Shown here piece by piece: positions 51,692 through 62,099 of a stretch of DNA of 64,000 nucleotides. Source of the stretch: Engraulis encrasicolus. Its lineage: Eukaryota > Chordata > Actinopteri > Clupeiformes > Engraulidae. The position numbers were made by a program, and so were the translations under genes. The stretch lies in NCBI RefSeq assembly GCF_034702125.1, contig NC_085866.1, forward strand, positions 15,165,815 through 15,229,814. Direction: 5' to 3'. Position 1 is the stretch's first letter. Every line of letters begins with the position of its first letter. The notes under the pieces are model-generated. The model ran no database searches, was not told where the DNA came from, and saw nothing but the letters and a program-made list of their open reading frames with translations.

Positions 51692-52829
51692 GCTGTCAGA
51701 CACCTTATCCCTCGGGATGAATAAAAGCACTCTACTCTAGGCTACTACTCTACTATTAACAACAACAACAATACAGAGAGTGTGCCAGATGCAATTACAC
51801 CTTCGCAAAAGCAATACTACTAGTGCACTAGCAGAGGGTCGAACTTCTAGTGCTAGGAGTAAATCGCACCATCTCGAATGCAAACAACATTCGACTTCAA
51901 CTTGAAGTCATGCATCAAACAACATCGTCTAGTATCCAAAACATCTGGCAATGTGTCCAAACTACGTAAGACAATGGCTTGTTGGATAGGCCGCTGTCAA
52001 CGGACAGAACAGTGTTCATTGTATCTCTCTGCAATTTACCCTAACTGGATGGAATGAGGTAATTTAAAGAATTCCAGTTAACGGGTATAGGCCACGGTTA
52101 ATGATCCTTTTCAATTTCACGTGAGTTTGTTTTTCATACAAGTACAATGAACTGTAGACCATGACATAAACAAGCATAAGGAATTCATTTTAACTAAAAT
52201 ACCCCTTTACCGTGCTATTTATTCAACCAATTCTAATCAGGATCCATTTTCATATCAGTACCACACCACATCACTGTTTACAGAGGGTAGCCTACTGGTG
52301 ACAACACAACCACATCGCCATGTCGGCTTAAGTTAATCATCTATTTAAAAGCCTTCTAGCAAATAGGCCCATGAACAGAATAGTTGTTTTTACCAATAAC
52401 ACCAAAGGATAACCTTGCCAGACAGCGAACTTCACTGCTGAAGGCGGTAGCCCATCATTTAGCGCTAACAGCTAACCGTGGCTTCCGATTTAGCCAGCTA
52501 GCTTGAACATAACTGAGACATTGCTAGCATACTTACATAACAATAACCCCAAAAATATTGGACTTTTCACGTCCAATTATCTACCAAGCTAAAATGTCAA
52601 AAGGCTATACAGAAGCCGCATTCCAGTGGTCAGCTCGTCTTTGTAAATTACAGTCGCATGGTTAACTGGACTATTGAAAGCTGGATTAGGCTAGTTCATG
52701 TTAACAGCTGGGTAACATCAGCCCTAACACAAGCGTTTGAGCTGTCTGTTGCACCAGTAAACTTACCATGTACACAACATTTAGCGAGCACAGAGCATTT
52801 TTGGAGCAGGTAAATCCTCCACAGACCAT
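44886..52829 (-). CDS. tspan31: tspan31, tetraspanin-31 (complete, 6 coding exons)
   Basis: Coding exons in transcript order: 52829-52767, 49484-49317, 48444-48364, 47832-47695, 46251-46138, 44960-44886; all phase 0 with GT-AG borders, giving 212 residues (human TSPAN31 has 210). It begins [20 protein letters not shown], has four membrane segments (about 14-34, 43-69, 78-97, 173-196), and a large extracellular loop with the tetraspanin CCG motif (residues 128-130) and further cysteines at 148, 152, 159 and 162. It ends [13 protein letters not shown]. Near-identity to human in [18 protein letters not shown] and [19 protein letters not shown] makes the identity secure. Tetraspanins organise membrane microdomains; TSPAN31 (SAS) was described as amplified in sarcoma together with CDK4. 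Introns 1 and 4 contain decayed copies of exon edges. Confidence 0.95.
45549..45895. mobile_element. hAT-like MITE, TIR CAGTGGTTCCCAACC
   Basis: CAGTGGTTCCCAACC and GGTTGGGAACCACTG are perfect inverted ends with a perfect 8-base duplication CTTTAGAT (45541-45548, 45896-45903), in tspan31 intron 5. Confidence 0.85.
46138..46251 (-). CDS. tspan31: tspan31 exon 5
   Basis: 38 codons beginning [13 protein letters not shown], ending FFSFTE. I chose acceptor CTTTGCAG over the AAG eight bases downstream because it restores the conserved cysteine (human CTAICKSQSPTCQMCG). Confidence 0.94.
46379..47192. mobile_element. TTAA-flanked element AGGGCCATTTCGG
   Basis: AGGGCCATTTCGGTCGTCTA and the complement of CTAGACGACCGAAATGGCCC are its ends; TTAA on both sides (46375-46378, 47193-47196). 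It hosts a second TTAA element at 46534-46874. Confidence 0.75.
46534..46874. mobile_element. Palindromic TTAA-flanked MITE AGGGATATGCCACT
   Basis: Arms of about 165 bases mirror one another from AGGGATATGCCACTATTTTG to its complement at the right end, meeting at AGCATGTAGCATGCTACA. TTAA borders (46530-46533, 46875-46878). Nested in 46379-47192. Confidence 0.8.
47695..47832 (-). CDS. tspan31: tspan31 exon 4 (CCG motif)
   Basis: 46 codons containing [20 protein letters not shown]; acceptor TTGTTTCAG, donor GTGAGT. Several N-x-T/S sites are present (NTT, NTTDT). Confidence 0.95.
47888..48226. mobile_element. Degenerate hAT-like repeat (CAGGGTTTCCCAAACTGGG)
   Basis: Left end typical of hAT-derived MITEs; the right end near 48220 is eroded. 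Lies in tspan31 intron 3. Confidence 0.4.
48364..48444 (-). CDS. tspan31: tspan31 exon 3
   Basis: 27 codons ([27 protein letters not shown] split here), third membrane segment; acceptor GTGTGCAG, donor GTAAGA. Confidence 0.94.
48490..48780. mobile_element. MITE with 40-bp inverted ends
   Basis: GAGTGCGTTTTAATGTGCGA-CCTTGCCTCCTCCACTTGC at the left is mirrored at 48736-48779. A related, interrupted copy is at 30350-30735. Lies in tspan31 intron 2. Confidence 0.7.
49317..49484 (-). CDS. tspan31: tspan31 exon 2
   Basis: 56 codons, [20 protein letters not shown] to HHHQVMLFF; acceptor TGTCCTCAG, donor GTATCC. Its acceptor side is copied four times in intron 1. Confidence 0.95.
49571..50436 (-). 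pseudogene. Four decayed copies of the tspan31 exon 2 acceptor side
   Basis: Approximate copies: 49571-49690, 49711-49790, 50022-50090, 50343-50436. On the minus strand the second still reads [11 protein letters not shown] then TAG where the true exon has TGG; the first has the same TAG and a retained acceptor-like TAG|CTGGTAG. They form pseudo-exons in intron 1. Confidence 0.75.
51612..51690. repeat. (TATC)n microsatellite
   Basis: About 20 units. Followed by TTATCCCTCGGGATGAATAAA, resembling the tail of the local LINE family, so possibly a retroelement end. Confidence 0.85.
52767..52829 (-). CDS. tspan31: tspan31 exon 1
   Basis: ATG GTC TGT ... 21 codons to donor GTAAGT. The start matches the family's invariant MVCGGF opening. 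Confidence 0.95.
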
Positions 52830-53010
52830 CCTTTCTCTTGGTTCTGTGCAGACCCTCGCAGATGCAAAGATATCGGTTAAATCTCCCTGTCCAAGGGAAA
52901 GGACTGAATAAAAAAATCTCCTATCCTAACGTCACTAGCAGCAAGCTCATGAGGCAGGAGGACTGCGCCGAGGGCGGGGCTATGGCGTCACACATACTGG
53001 GGCGGTATGA
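52830..53010 (-). promoter_or_regulatory. tspan31 promoter region
   Basis: Upstream of the ATG: CTAACGTCACTAG (CRE-like), GAGGGCGGGGCTATGGCGTCAC with a GC box (about 52972-52980) and a second CRE-like site. No TATA box chosen. Position supports a promoter; transcription start is not fixed. Confidence 0.4.
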
Positions 53011-53428
53011 CTCACGACCTTTGTGTGCATCGCGTGGCACAGTCCACACATATTTGACCCCTCTGCCTTGCACAATGACATGCCAGATACATGTAACATA
53101 CCATACGACCGATTAGGCGTAGACCCCTGTTTTAACAACAACAAAAAACTGACTGTGAACATGATGTTGCGCAATCAAAGCTGGCTAGCACACCTGACAG
53201 CTCCCAGCAATCTGAACCCATTGACCTGTTCTTTCAGTGATTTCACTCAAAGGTGTAGAGTAGAGTAGAGTAGAGTAGAGTATCGTTTATTGATCCCAGG
53301 GGGAAATTAAGGTGTCAAGTAGCATACACACATAAATAAAGACATAAAGACATTGTCCACAAGACATAACACACATATTTACACATAAAATAATCATATA
53401 TAGCTCGCTGTTGCATACTTATTGCCAA

Positions 53429-53605
<177 letters not shown>

Positions 53606-53792
53606 AAAAATATAAAGTGTAAAGTGTCCACAGTGTTCACATGTGCCTTAGCTAAGTGGCACATAGTAGCCAAGACAAGGTGGCCATAAAGTGTCCAGGA
53701 GTGTCCATAGTCTCTTTCCTAGAACAATGTCCATTGTATTCCTTAGAAAAAGAGATGGGGGGTTAAACACAAGTCACCCCCTGTGTCACTCC

Positions 53793-54035
<243 letters not shown>

Positions 54036-54109
54036 GCTGTGCATTCCGCTGAAAAGGAGTCGAAGGGTAGAGAGTCCAGGTAAAAAGAGTGTGCAGGAGT
54101 GGGATCTGT

Positions 54110-55621
54110 TTATGCAGTCCAGTCCCCTATGATGATCTCTCTTTGTGTGTCCTTCTGTGCAATGTTGAATAGCTGGATGGCCCTGGGTACAAAGGACTTC
54201 CGCAGCCTGTCTGTCTTGCAGGAGATGGCGCGCAGTCTGTAGCTGAACAGGCTTCTCTGGTTGTTGAGGACTGGGTACAGTGGGTGCTTGTCGTTGTCCA
54301 AAATAGAGTCCAATCTGCTAAGTGTCCTCTTGTCGGCTGTGGTTGTGAGGGCGTCCAGTTCTGTGCCTACAACAGACCCTGCTTTCCTCACCAGCCTGTC
54401 GAGCCGTCCAGCATCTCTTTTCCTAATGCTGCCACCCCAGCATGCCACAGCATAGGAGAGCACACTGGCCATGGCAGACTGGTAGAACATCTGCAGGAGT
54501 CTGTTGCAGACATTGAAAGATCTCAGCTTCCTCAGAAAGTAGAGTCTGCTCTGGCCTTTCTTGTACAGTGCATGTGAGTTGGCAGACCAGTCCAGTTTAG
54601 AGTCCAGGTGAACACCCAGGTACTTGTATGTGGAGACTGTCTCCACAGTCTCCCCCTCGATAGAGACAGGCACCAGGGGTGGGGTGGTTCGCCTGAAGTC
54701 AATCACCATTTCTTTGGTTTTGGTGGTGTTCAGCCGCAGCTGGTTGGTTCTGCACCATTTGACAAAGTTCTCCACCAGTCCCCTGTACTCCCCCTCCTGC
54801 CCATCTTTGATGCATCCAACAATGGCTGTGTCATCCGAGAACTTTTGCATGTGGCAGGTCTTCGTGTTGTAGTTGAAGTCAGTGGTGTACAGGGTGAACA
54901 GCACGGGGGAAAGCACCGTTCCTTGTGGAGCTCCAGTGCTGCTGACTACAGTCTCTGATGTGAGGTCACCTAGTCTGACGAACTGGGGCCTTCCTGTGAG
55001 GTAGTCTGTGATCCAGTTCACCAGCCCAGTCTCCACTCCCATCTGCAGTAGTTTGTTTCTCAACAGGAGTGGCTGTATTGTGTTGAAGGCGCTGGAGAAA
55101 TCAAAGAACATGATTCTAACAGCACTGCTTCCTTTGTCCAGGTGAGAATGCACTCTGTGCAGCAGATACAGAATAGCATCCTCAACTCCCACCTTCTCCT
55201 GGTAGGCAAATTGTAGTGGGTCCAGTGCGTGGTGAACTTGGGGTTTCAGTATGTTGAGCAGAAGCGCACGCTCGAATGTCTTCATTATATGGGATGTGAG
55301 GGCTACCGGTCTGTAGTCGTTTAGTTCTTTGGGGTGTGGCTTTTTGGGTACAGGTATGAGGCATGAGGTTTTCCACTGTGTGGGCACCTTACCCGCATGC
55401 AGACTCTTATTGAAGATGTGTTGGGGTGGCTCAGCTAGCTCTTCTGCACAGGTCCTGAGGAGTCTGGCGCTGACCCCATCAGGTCCGTTGGCCTTCGGCT
55501 TAAGCCTCCGCAGTGCGCTCCTAACTTGTCCTGTCGTAATGGTGGGGGGTGGCTGCTCCGTTTGTGGTGGGGGATGGGTGGGGAGAGGTTCTATCAGTGT
55601 AGGTGTGTCAGTGCAGGTTAC
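54110..55621 (-). CDS. LINE reverse transcriptase, 5'-truncated, otherwise open
   Basis: The frame stays open from the truncation point (VTCTDTPTLIEPLP...) to the stop, about 503 codons. RT motifs in order: RRLKPKANGPDG, DYRPVALTSHIMKTFER, FFDFSSAFNTIQP (A), GAPQGTVLSPVLFTLY (B), FSDDTAIV (C, catalytic Asp pair), LRLNTTKTKEMVIDF (D), YKYLGVHLD (E). The C-terminal region to GDWTA is intact. Endonuclease and ORF1 are missing through 5' truncation. The absence of stops implies recent insertion. Confidence 0.88.
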   Translation of the reverse strand, partial: VTCTDTPTLIEPLPTHPPPQTEQPPPTITTGQVRSALRRLKPKANGPDGVSARLLRTCAEELAEPPQHIFNKSLHAGKVPTQWKTSCLIPVPKKPHPKELNDYRPVALTSHIMKTFERALLLNILKPQVHHALDPLQFAYQEKVGVEDAILYLLHRVHSHLDKGSSAVRIMFFDFSSAFNTIQPLLLRNKLLQMGVETGLVNWITDYLTGRPQFVRLGDLTSETVVSSTGAPQGTVLSPVLFTLYTTDFNYNTKTCHMQKFSDDTAIVGCIKDGQEGEYRGLVENFVKWCRTNQLRLNTTKTKEMVIDFRRTTPPLVPVSIEGETVETVSTYKYLGVHLDSKLDWSANSHALYKKGQSRLYFLRKLRSFNVCNRLLQMFYQSAMASVLSYAVACWGGSIRKRDAGRLDRLVRKAGSVVGTELDALTTTADKRTLSRLDSILDNDKHPLYPVLNNQRSLFSYRLRAISCKTDRLRKSFVPRAIQLFNIAQKDTQREIIIGDWTA

Positions 55622-55659
55622 TACTCAAAGGTGTAGAGTAGAGTAGAGTAGAGTAGAGT

Positions 55660-55860
55660 AGAGAAACTTTATTGATCCCCAGGGGGAAATTCAGGTGTCA
55701 AGTAGCTACATAAAAACAAACACAGACACAGACACACAGACACAAACACACACACACATGCCAAGAGGTTCCAGATCTGGGCCAGCTCTGGCATCTCAGG
55801 CAGTCCAATCCCCAATAATGATGTCCTTCTTAATGTCCTTCTGTATACTGTGTAGGTTTG
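55660..55860 (-). mobile_element. Older truncated copy of the same LINE 3' end
   Basis: TTTATTGATCCCCAGGGGGAAATT and CAGTCCAATCCCCAATAATG-ATGTCCTTCTT parallel the tail and RT-stop region of the larger element, in the same orientation. Confidence 0.7.
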
Positions 55861-56039
55861 GCTCGAAAAGTGGTGGGGACATTTTAATGGCAAATTATCC
55901 GGTTATGCTGTTTTTGCATTATATTTGTGAAACAGTGGTGGGAACAAGCTAGGTTTATCTTAAAAGTGGTATGGACATGTCCCCACCATCCCCCCCTAAA
56001 ATTACGCCCATGATTTCACTATTCCCCATCTGCAAGTAA

Positions 56040-56300
56040 ATGGATGGTAAATGGACTGCATTAATAGCGCCTTTTCCACTCCTTCGAGCACTCAAAGCGC
56101 TTTATGTTGTATGCCTCACATTCACCCACTCACACTCTCATTCACACACTGGTGGCAGTGGCTGTCACACAGGGTACCACCCTGCCACCAGGAGCAACTT
56201 GGGGCTATCTTGCTCAAGGACACATCGATGAGGTCAGGCAGAGCAGGACTTGAACTTGCAACCTTCTGGTAGCCTAACGGGTCCTACCACCTGAGCCACC
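56040..56300. repeat. Dispersed fish repeat family C
   Basis: AAATGGATGGTAAATGGACT, CACTCAAAGCGCTTTATG, GGAGCAACTTGGGGCTATCT and TAGCCTAACGGGTCCTACCA are phrases of a common fish repeat with a (degenerate) promoter-like end. Confidence 0.55.
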
Positions 56301-56825
56301 ACCGCCTTGAAGTTGCATTGAAGTCCTGGAATATCAAATATGTATCCTAAAAACATTAATTGTTCATCAATGCCAATCACAGGCCTAAGAAATACCTGAC
56401 ACTCCGGATGGAGTTTAGCCATGTATTGCAATAACCCTGTCTGTCTGCCTGTCTGTCAGTTTGTCTGTCTGTTCACCTGCAATGTTTTGGGTTGCCTGCA
56501 AGTGGCGCCAAACACACATTACATGCATCCAGCACATGGCCTGAGGGCCAGATTGTTAGCTCTAATGGCTGTTTCAGATTTATTGTACAAGTGGAGCCAT
56601 GTCAGTTAAAAGCCAATGGTTTACATGCAGATCTCATGCAGATCATATCAAATGAGTGGACTTCTAAGGCTAATTCACATTACTAGTGTAAAGTTTTAAT
56701 TTCTTTATCAAAACTCTTCCTATTGACTGTTCCGGTTCGTGATGCGGATCATCGGATCACCAGAATTTAATCACTTGTTCCTTGGGTCATCCAAATCAGT
56801 TCATAACTTTTTGAGTTTTCCTGCT

Positions 56826-56828
<3 letters not shown>

Positions 56829-56905
<77 letters not shown>

Positions 56906-56906
56906 G
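56829..56906. repeat. (CAGA)n microsatellite
   Basis: About 19 units. Confidence 0.9.
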
Positions 56907-57711
56907 GCCAACAGGACCAAAAACATAATCTCCTTGGTGGAGGTAATGAGCAATAACCTGGTCATCCCTCCCTGCTCATCCCTAACCAAATCACCAGGGG
57001 GCAATCAGGCTCTGTTGTGAAATGGACACAAGTTGCTCCACTGATAAGTATATTGCAACATACATATTCAGTATACAGGATAAATTGTAGGTCAGTGGCT
57101 TGGTAGAGTTAGAACCTTGGTAGGAGTGATTTCCAAAGCTGTGCTATACTTTATATATGGATGTGATAATAACATGTGCATAAGGACACTATTATGAGGT
57201 AAAATGTTGTGTATGTAGGCCTATGTGATTGTCAAAAATTGAATGTAAATGTTTGACAGTATGTGTCAGGGTTAATCCTCTTCTACAACACAGCATGGAG
57301 AGACTGCACACCGGAAAAGCAAGCAGCAGCCTATTGGTAATTCAAGTGGGCCTTGGCAAGTGAGCGTTACACTACAGCTCACCGCAAGATCCTGTTTGCG
57401 ATGCACTGAGCTGTCACTCAGTATAGGTGAAATCAGGAAGTCATTTCAAACTCACGCAAAGGAAGTTCACACACGCACACACTCACACACACACCAAAGC
57501 AAGCGGAGCGAGTCTGATCTACAGTACGCTCATGTTTGGTCGTGCACATCGCGGACTTGGACTTTTCTTGTCTTTGTTTTGTCCTTTTTATCATTTGTTC
57601 AGATCCTCATGACATGGATGCGGAGACGGAGGGTATGCTTCTGTACGTCGTGTGAGATGGACGTGGGATTGGGTCCTAGTAGCAAGGCAGACGTACCGTA
57701 CAGCAGTCACC

Positions 57712-57895
57712 ATGAACAGCAACAGCAGCATTAGTAGTAGCAGCGTTAAAGGGGCCCACTCCAGTGCCATCCGGGCGGAGGTGAGGCGACATGACAGCGT
57801 CCAGAACAACATCAAGAAGCTCCTGAAGCAGCTGGAGAGAGTGCAGGACCAGCAGCTGCGCACTGGCCTCAACCTGTACATACACAGCATCCAAG
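57712..57895 (+). CDS. agap2: First coding exon of an AGAP-family Arf-GAP, probably agap2
   Basis: ATG in good context (GTCACCATGA) opens 61 codons plus one base before donor GTGAGA. The protein MNSNSSISSSSVKGAHSSAI continues RAEVRRHDSVQNNIKKLLKQ and LERVQDQQLRTGLNLYIHSI. The AIRAEVRRH...L..LERV pattern is the N-terminus of AGAP1/2 proteins, which continue with a Ras-like GTPase domain, PH, Arf-GAP and ankyrin repeats (endosome, PI3K and AP-complex linked). No later exon (NSQEWTLSRS type) was found before the right edge, consistent with the long first intron of this family. Order next to tspan31 and march9 favours agap2 over agap1. The exon's 3' end is tandemly copied into the intron. Confidence 0.7.
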
Positions 57896-57930
57896 GTGAG
57901 AACTCAATTCCTCTCCTCTCCTCTCCTCTT

Positions 57931-58301
57931 CTCAACCTGTACATACACAGTATACAAGGTGAGCACTCCTCTTCTCAACCTGTAGTGTAGATACACAGTA
58001 TACAAGGTGAGCACAACTCTTCTCAACCTTTACATACACAGTATACAAGGTGAGCACAACTCTTCTCAACCTGTAGTGTACATACACAGCATACAAGGTG
58101 AGAACTCAACTCCTCTCCTCTCCTCTCCTCTGTTGGGTCTCTCCTCTTATATCCCATCCCATCCTCTCCTCTCCCATCCTCTCCTCTCCTCTCCTGTCCT
58201 CTCTTCTCCTCTCCTCTCCTCTCCTCTCCTCTCCTCTCCTCTCCTCTCCTCTCCTCTCCTCTCCTCTCCTAAAGCTATACATCCACAGAGTACAAGGTGA
58301 G
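57931..58301 (+). repeat. Tandem copies of the agap2 exon 1 donor edge
   Basis: CTCAACCTGTACATACACAG plus (C/T)AT(C/A)CAAG|GTGAG recurs at 57931-57963, 57974-58011, 58022-58054, 58065-58102 and 58271-58301, after the real one at 57868-57900. Every copy keeps AAG|GTGAG. Between them is TCCTC repeat sequence. Confidence 0.9.
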
Positions 58302-58690
58302 CTCTCCTCTCCTCTCCTCTCCTCTCCTCTCCTCTCCTCTCCTCTCCTTTTCTCATCTCATCTCCTCTCCTTTATATCCTCTCCTCTCCTTTTCTCATCT
58401 CATCTCATCTCCTCTCCTTTTCTCATCTCCTCTCCTCTCTTCTCTTCTCTTCTCTTCTCCTCTCCTCTCCTCTCCTCTCCTCTCTTCTCCCTTCACCTCA
58501 CCTTTCCCCTCATCTTCTCTCCTTCACCTCTCCTCTCCTCTCCTCTCCTCTCCTCTCCTCTCCTCTTCTCTGCTTCCCCTCTCTCCCCCCTTCACCTGAC
58601 CTCTCCAGCCCTCTCCCCTCATCTTCTCTCCTCTACTCGTTCATCTCTTCTCATCTCCTTCACCTCTCCTCTCCTCTGCTCATTGGGCCC
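58128..58690. repeat. (CTCCT)n low-complexity tract
   Basis: Long pyrimidine run of CTCCT/CTCTC units in agap2 intron 1. Open frames here are repeat translations. Confidence 0.9.
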
Positions 58691-58739
58691 TCTAATGGGT
58701 TTGGGGTGCATAGCTTAGTACTTCAGTGCGGTTTACTGT

Positions 58740-60100
58740 ATTTTGTGACTATATTTTTGTTGACTGTATTTGGTGACTGATGGTGAAATGGTGGATAGCA
58801 CCAGTCTGTATACTTTGAGCAAATTGCGTGAATTGTGTGAATTATATCTGTGTGCAAACATGTGATGAAGTAGGGATCGCATATTACGTCAGCTTTGGCT
58901 TCTGTTACCTCGCTGCAAGGATATGCTCAGCCGAGCTAAACAAAATATAGTAATGTCAGATGACATGCAGAAATGCAGTTACTCAATTACATTTTATGAT
59001 ATTTTTATGATATTGTTTCTGTTACATTTTTTCTGCAAGGCAAATACTCTTTATGGCGAAAAAGTCAGAAATCATTCAAGCTTTATGTACAGTAAATGCC
59101 GCTTCCAATGTTATTTACCCATTTCCTGTTATGCTGCCTGCAACCACAAATTTGAGATTAGCCGTGGCCAATGCAACACTGAAATCTGTGTGTCTGTGCT
59201 GACCAGATGGATTAAAACCTATTGTCCTTAGCTCTTCCCTTCAGAGATCTCACACAGACGCAACACACATCTTGCACATTTCCTGCCGCACCTCTCTTTG
59301 AGGCTTTCATCTTAGAGCTTCATATGAACTCAATTAAAGTGTTTACATACATACAGTACCAAGGACCACTTTCACTTTTCTACAAATTTGAAAGGCATAA
59401 TGGTAAGGCCTCTTGGTTCTTGATACCAGTATGCCTTAGCCCTGTTCGATTCAAACTAAATGGCTTTGCACAGAGCCGTTGTACGGTATGTATGTCGTCA
59501 TGACAGCAGAGTCTAAGTTCCTGCTGTGCAAGGCTACTTCCTGTGTCTGACGCTCGGTAGCTGGCCTCAAAAGCCACTTCCTGTCTGACAGAGACACTGC
59601 GACACCAAGCCACCTGCTCTCTCTCTCCGTGCCTTCCAGCACCCTAGGACGCTGCCCTTATCCATTTGCCCAATGTCAAGAGCACTTGAAAGGCACAATA
59701 CCATGTTGCGTCAACATAATTTATTGTTGCATTTTTTTAAATACACTGGCATTCAGTGGTACATAATTTACACCATAATCAGTCACATTGGGGCGGGGGG
59801 GCTCTTTGCTCATGTCATGTCCAGAGTCATTTCAATCAGGACCTAAGCTTTAATCTCGAGAGCAAAGCCAGCACCTTGAAATCAATACACAAAAGCTAAA
59901 AATACACAGATTTATCTTCAAAAGACGACTAACAAGGGAGTGTGCTAAATAATTAGATAGGAAACACCCCACTGTGATCAATTTCCACAACTCAGCATCT
60001 CAGCAACATGCAAATGGCTCATAATCCAACCCTCTTGTGTGCAAATTGCTTTTACATCTTTGTACACAGCATAGCTTCATTTCCCCCATCTCATTAGAGT
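58740..60100. other. agap2 intron, nothing recognised
   Basis: No exon-like frame, no strong repeats. Confidence 0.4.
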
Positions 60101-60121
60101 GAAATTGCCATGCACTCATTA

Positions 60122-60334
60122 GACACACACACACGCGCGCGAGCACACATGCACGCACGCATGCACGCACGGACGCACGCACAAACACACACACATACAC
60201 ACATACACACGCACGCACGCAAGCACGCAGGCACGCACATACACGCACGCACGCACGCACATACACGCACGCACGCACGCATGCACGCACATACACACAC
60301 ACACACGCACACACACACACACACACGCACACAC
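60122..60334. repeat. (CA)n/(CGCA)n microsatellite
   Basis: Alternating purine-pyrimidine with GCACGCACGC units, so possible Z-DNA. Confidence 0.85.
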
Positions 60335-60567
60335 ACCACTCAAATTGGTACCACTTAAATTATTGATTCATCACTTCACCCTATTCGACTAGCCACTCTT
60401 ACAACAACTGAGCACCACTGGATTCAGCATCCTCCTCCTCACCTCCACCCCCTACCCACTCACGCTCACCCCATTGTGACTAGCCTCTTTTACAACTTAC
60501 CAGTGTAGCAGCAGCCTCCGCTGTGGAGGTCTTAAATCCAACCCCCCTTGACACATGCATGCACAGA

Positions 60568-60893
<326 letters not shown>

Positions 60894-61062
60894 CCTCCTT
60901 CCCCCTCCAGTGTGCCGTGCTGTGTTCTTATTATTAGCATATCAATTACAGCAGAGCAGATGTCCAGAGCCAGAGATCCTAGGGGTCGCGAGGTCACAGA
61001 CCACTTCCCCTTTCTCACCAGAAATCACTCTGTTTCTATGTTTCTAAGTGTGTGTGTCTGTC

Positions 61063-61172
<110 letters not shown>

Positions 61173-62099
61173 TTACTGTAACTTGAATAATGGAATGCAT
61201 GCCAATGAGGCATTTACCTCATTGTTTTGGAATGATGAAAATGCAATTCCGGTTCTACACGTGTCTAGTAATTCACTTACATTATCTGATCATTATTGTA
61301 GATGTACTGTATACCAACCTCGATAATACCATTACATTGCTGTCTAATTTACAAGTATAACAAAGCATGTGTAGCATCTCCAAACAGAAAACCAGTCATC
61401 CAGAAATCTGTAATACAGTAAATTAAATAGGCATGTGCAAAAAAATAGTACCTTTCACACAATATCTACAGTGTGCAGGGCGTTTTCTTTTTTTCTCACT
61501 TCTCCCCTCTTCATCTGGCTTTCATAATCAGAGCACAAAGCCACTCTGAGATTCAAAACAAAACAAAACCATTTCAAATGCATTTTTGAACATAGGCACA
61601 ATCAAAAATATTTATGTCATGTTGATGTTTGTTTAGGATTATGTCGCTATTTTTCATAGACCATTGCTGCCGTGATGGTGGCACTATAACTCAGGTTCTA
61701 TTCAGCTAATGAGTACACAGGGAGGCAAACAGATCAATGGAGGTACTATCGTCAGTGCCAGACACCTACACTGCACACAATGAACCAATTACACAGACGC
61801 CGTCACACAAAAACACACACTAACACTTCAATAAACACCTGAGTCGGCGCGATAGGGAATTTGGGCTACTGCTCCTCTTATCGAGATGTCTGAAAATGTC
61901 AAGAGCCAAAATACCAACAGCTATAAAAGACAGCTGTTACAGAGTAGGTATCACAATAGGAAACGTACAATGGCTGCTGCAGTTATTAACCTACTTTTGG
62001 TGAGCAAATACCATTTTGCCTTTGTTTTTCTCTTTCCTCCCCACAAATATTTTATAAGCAATGTTTTTATTTTTTTGGGACCCTGTCTGTCCACACTTA

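Noticed and set aside
56829..56906. Regular spaced repeats suggesting a CRISPR-like array
   Set aside because: Simple (CAGA)n without spacers; no CRISPR-like array exists in this eukaryotic window.
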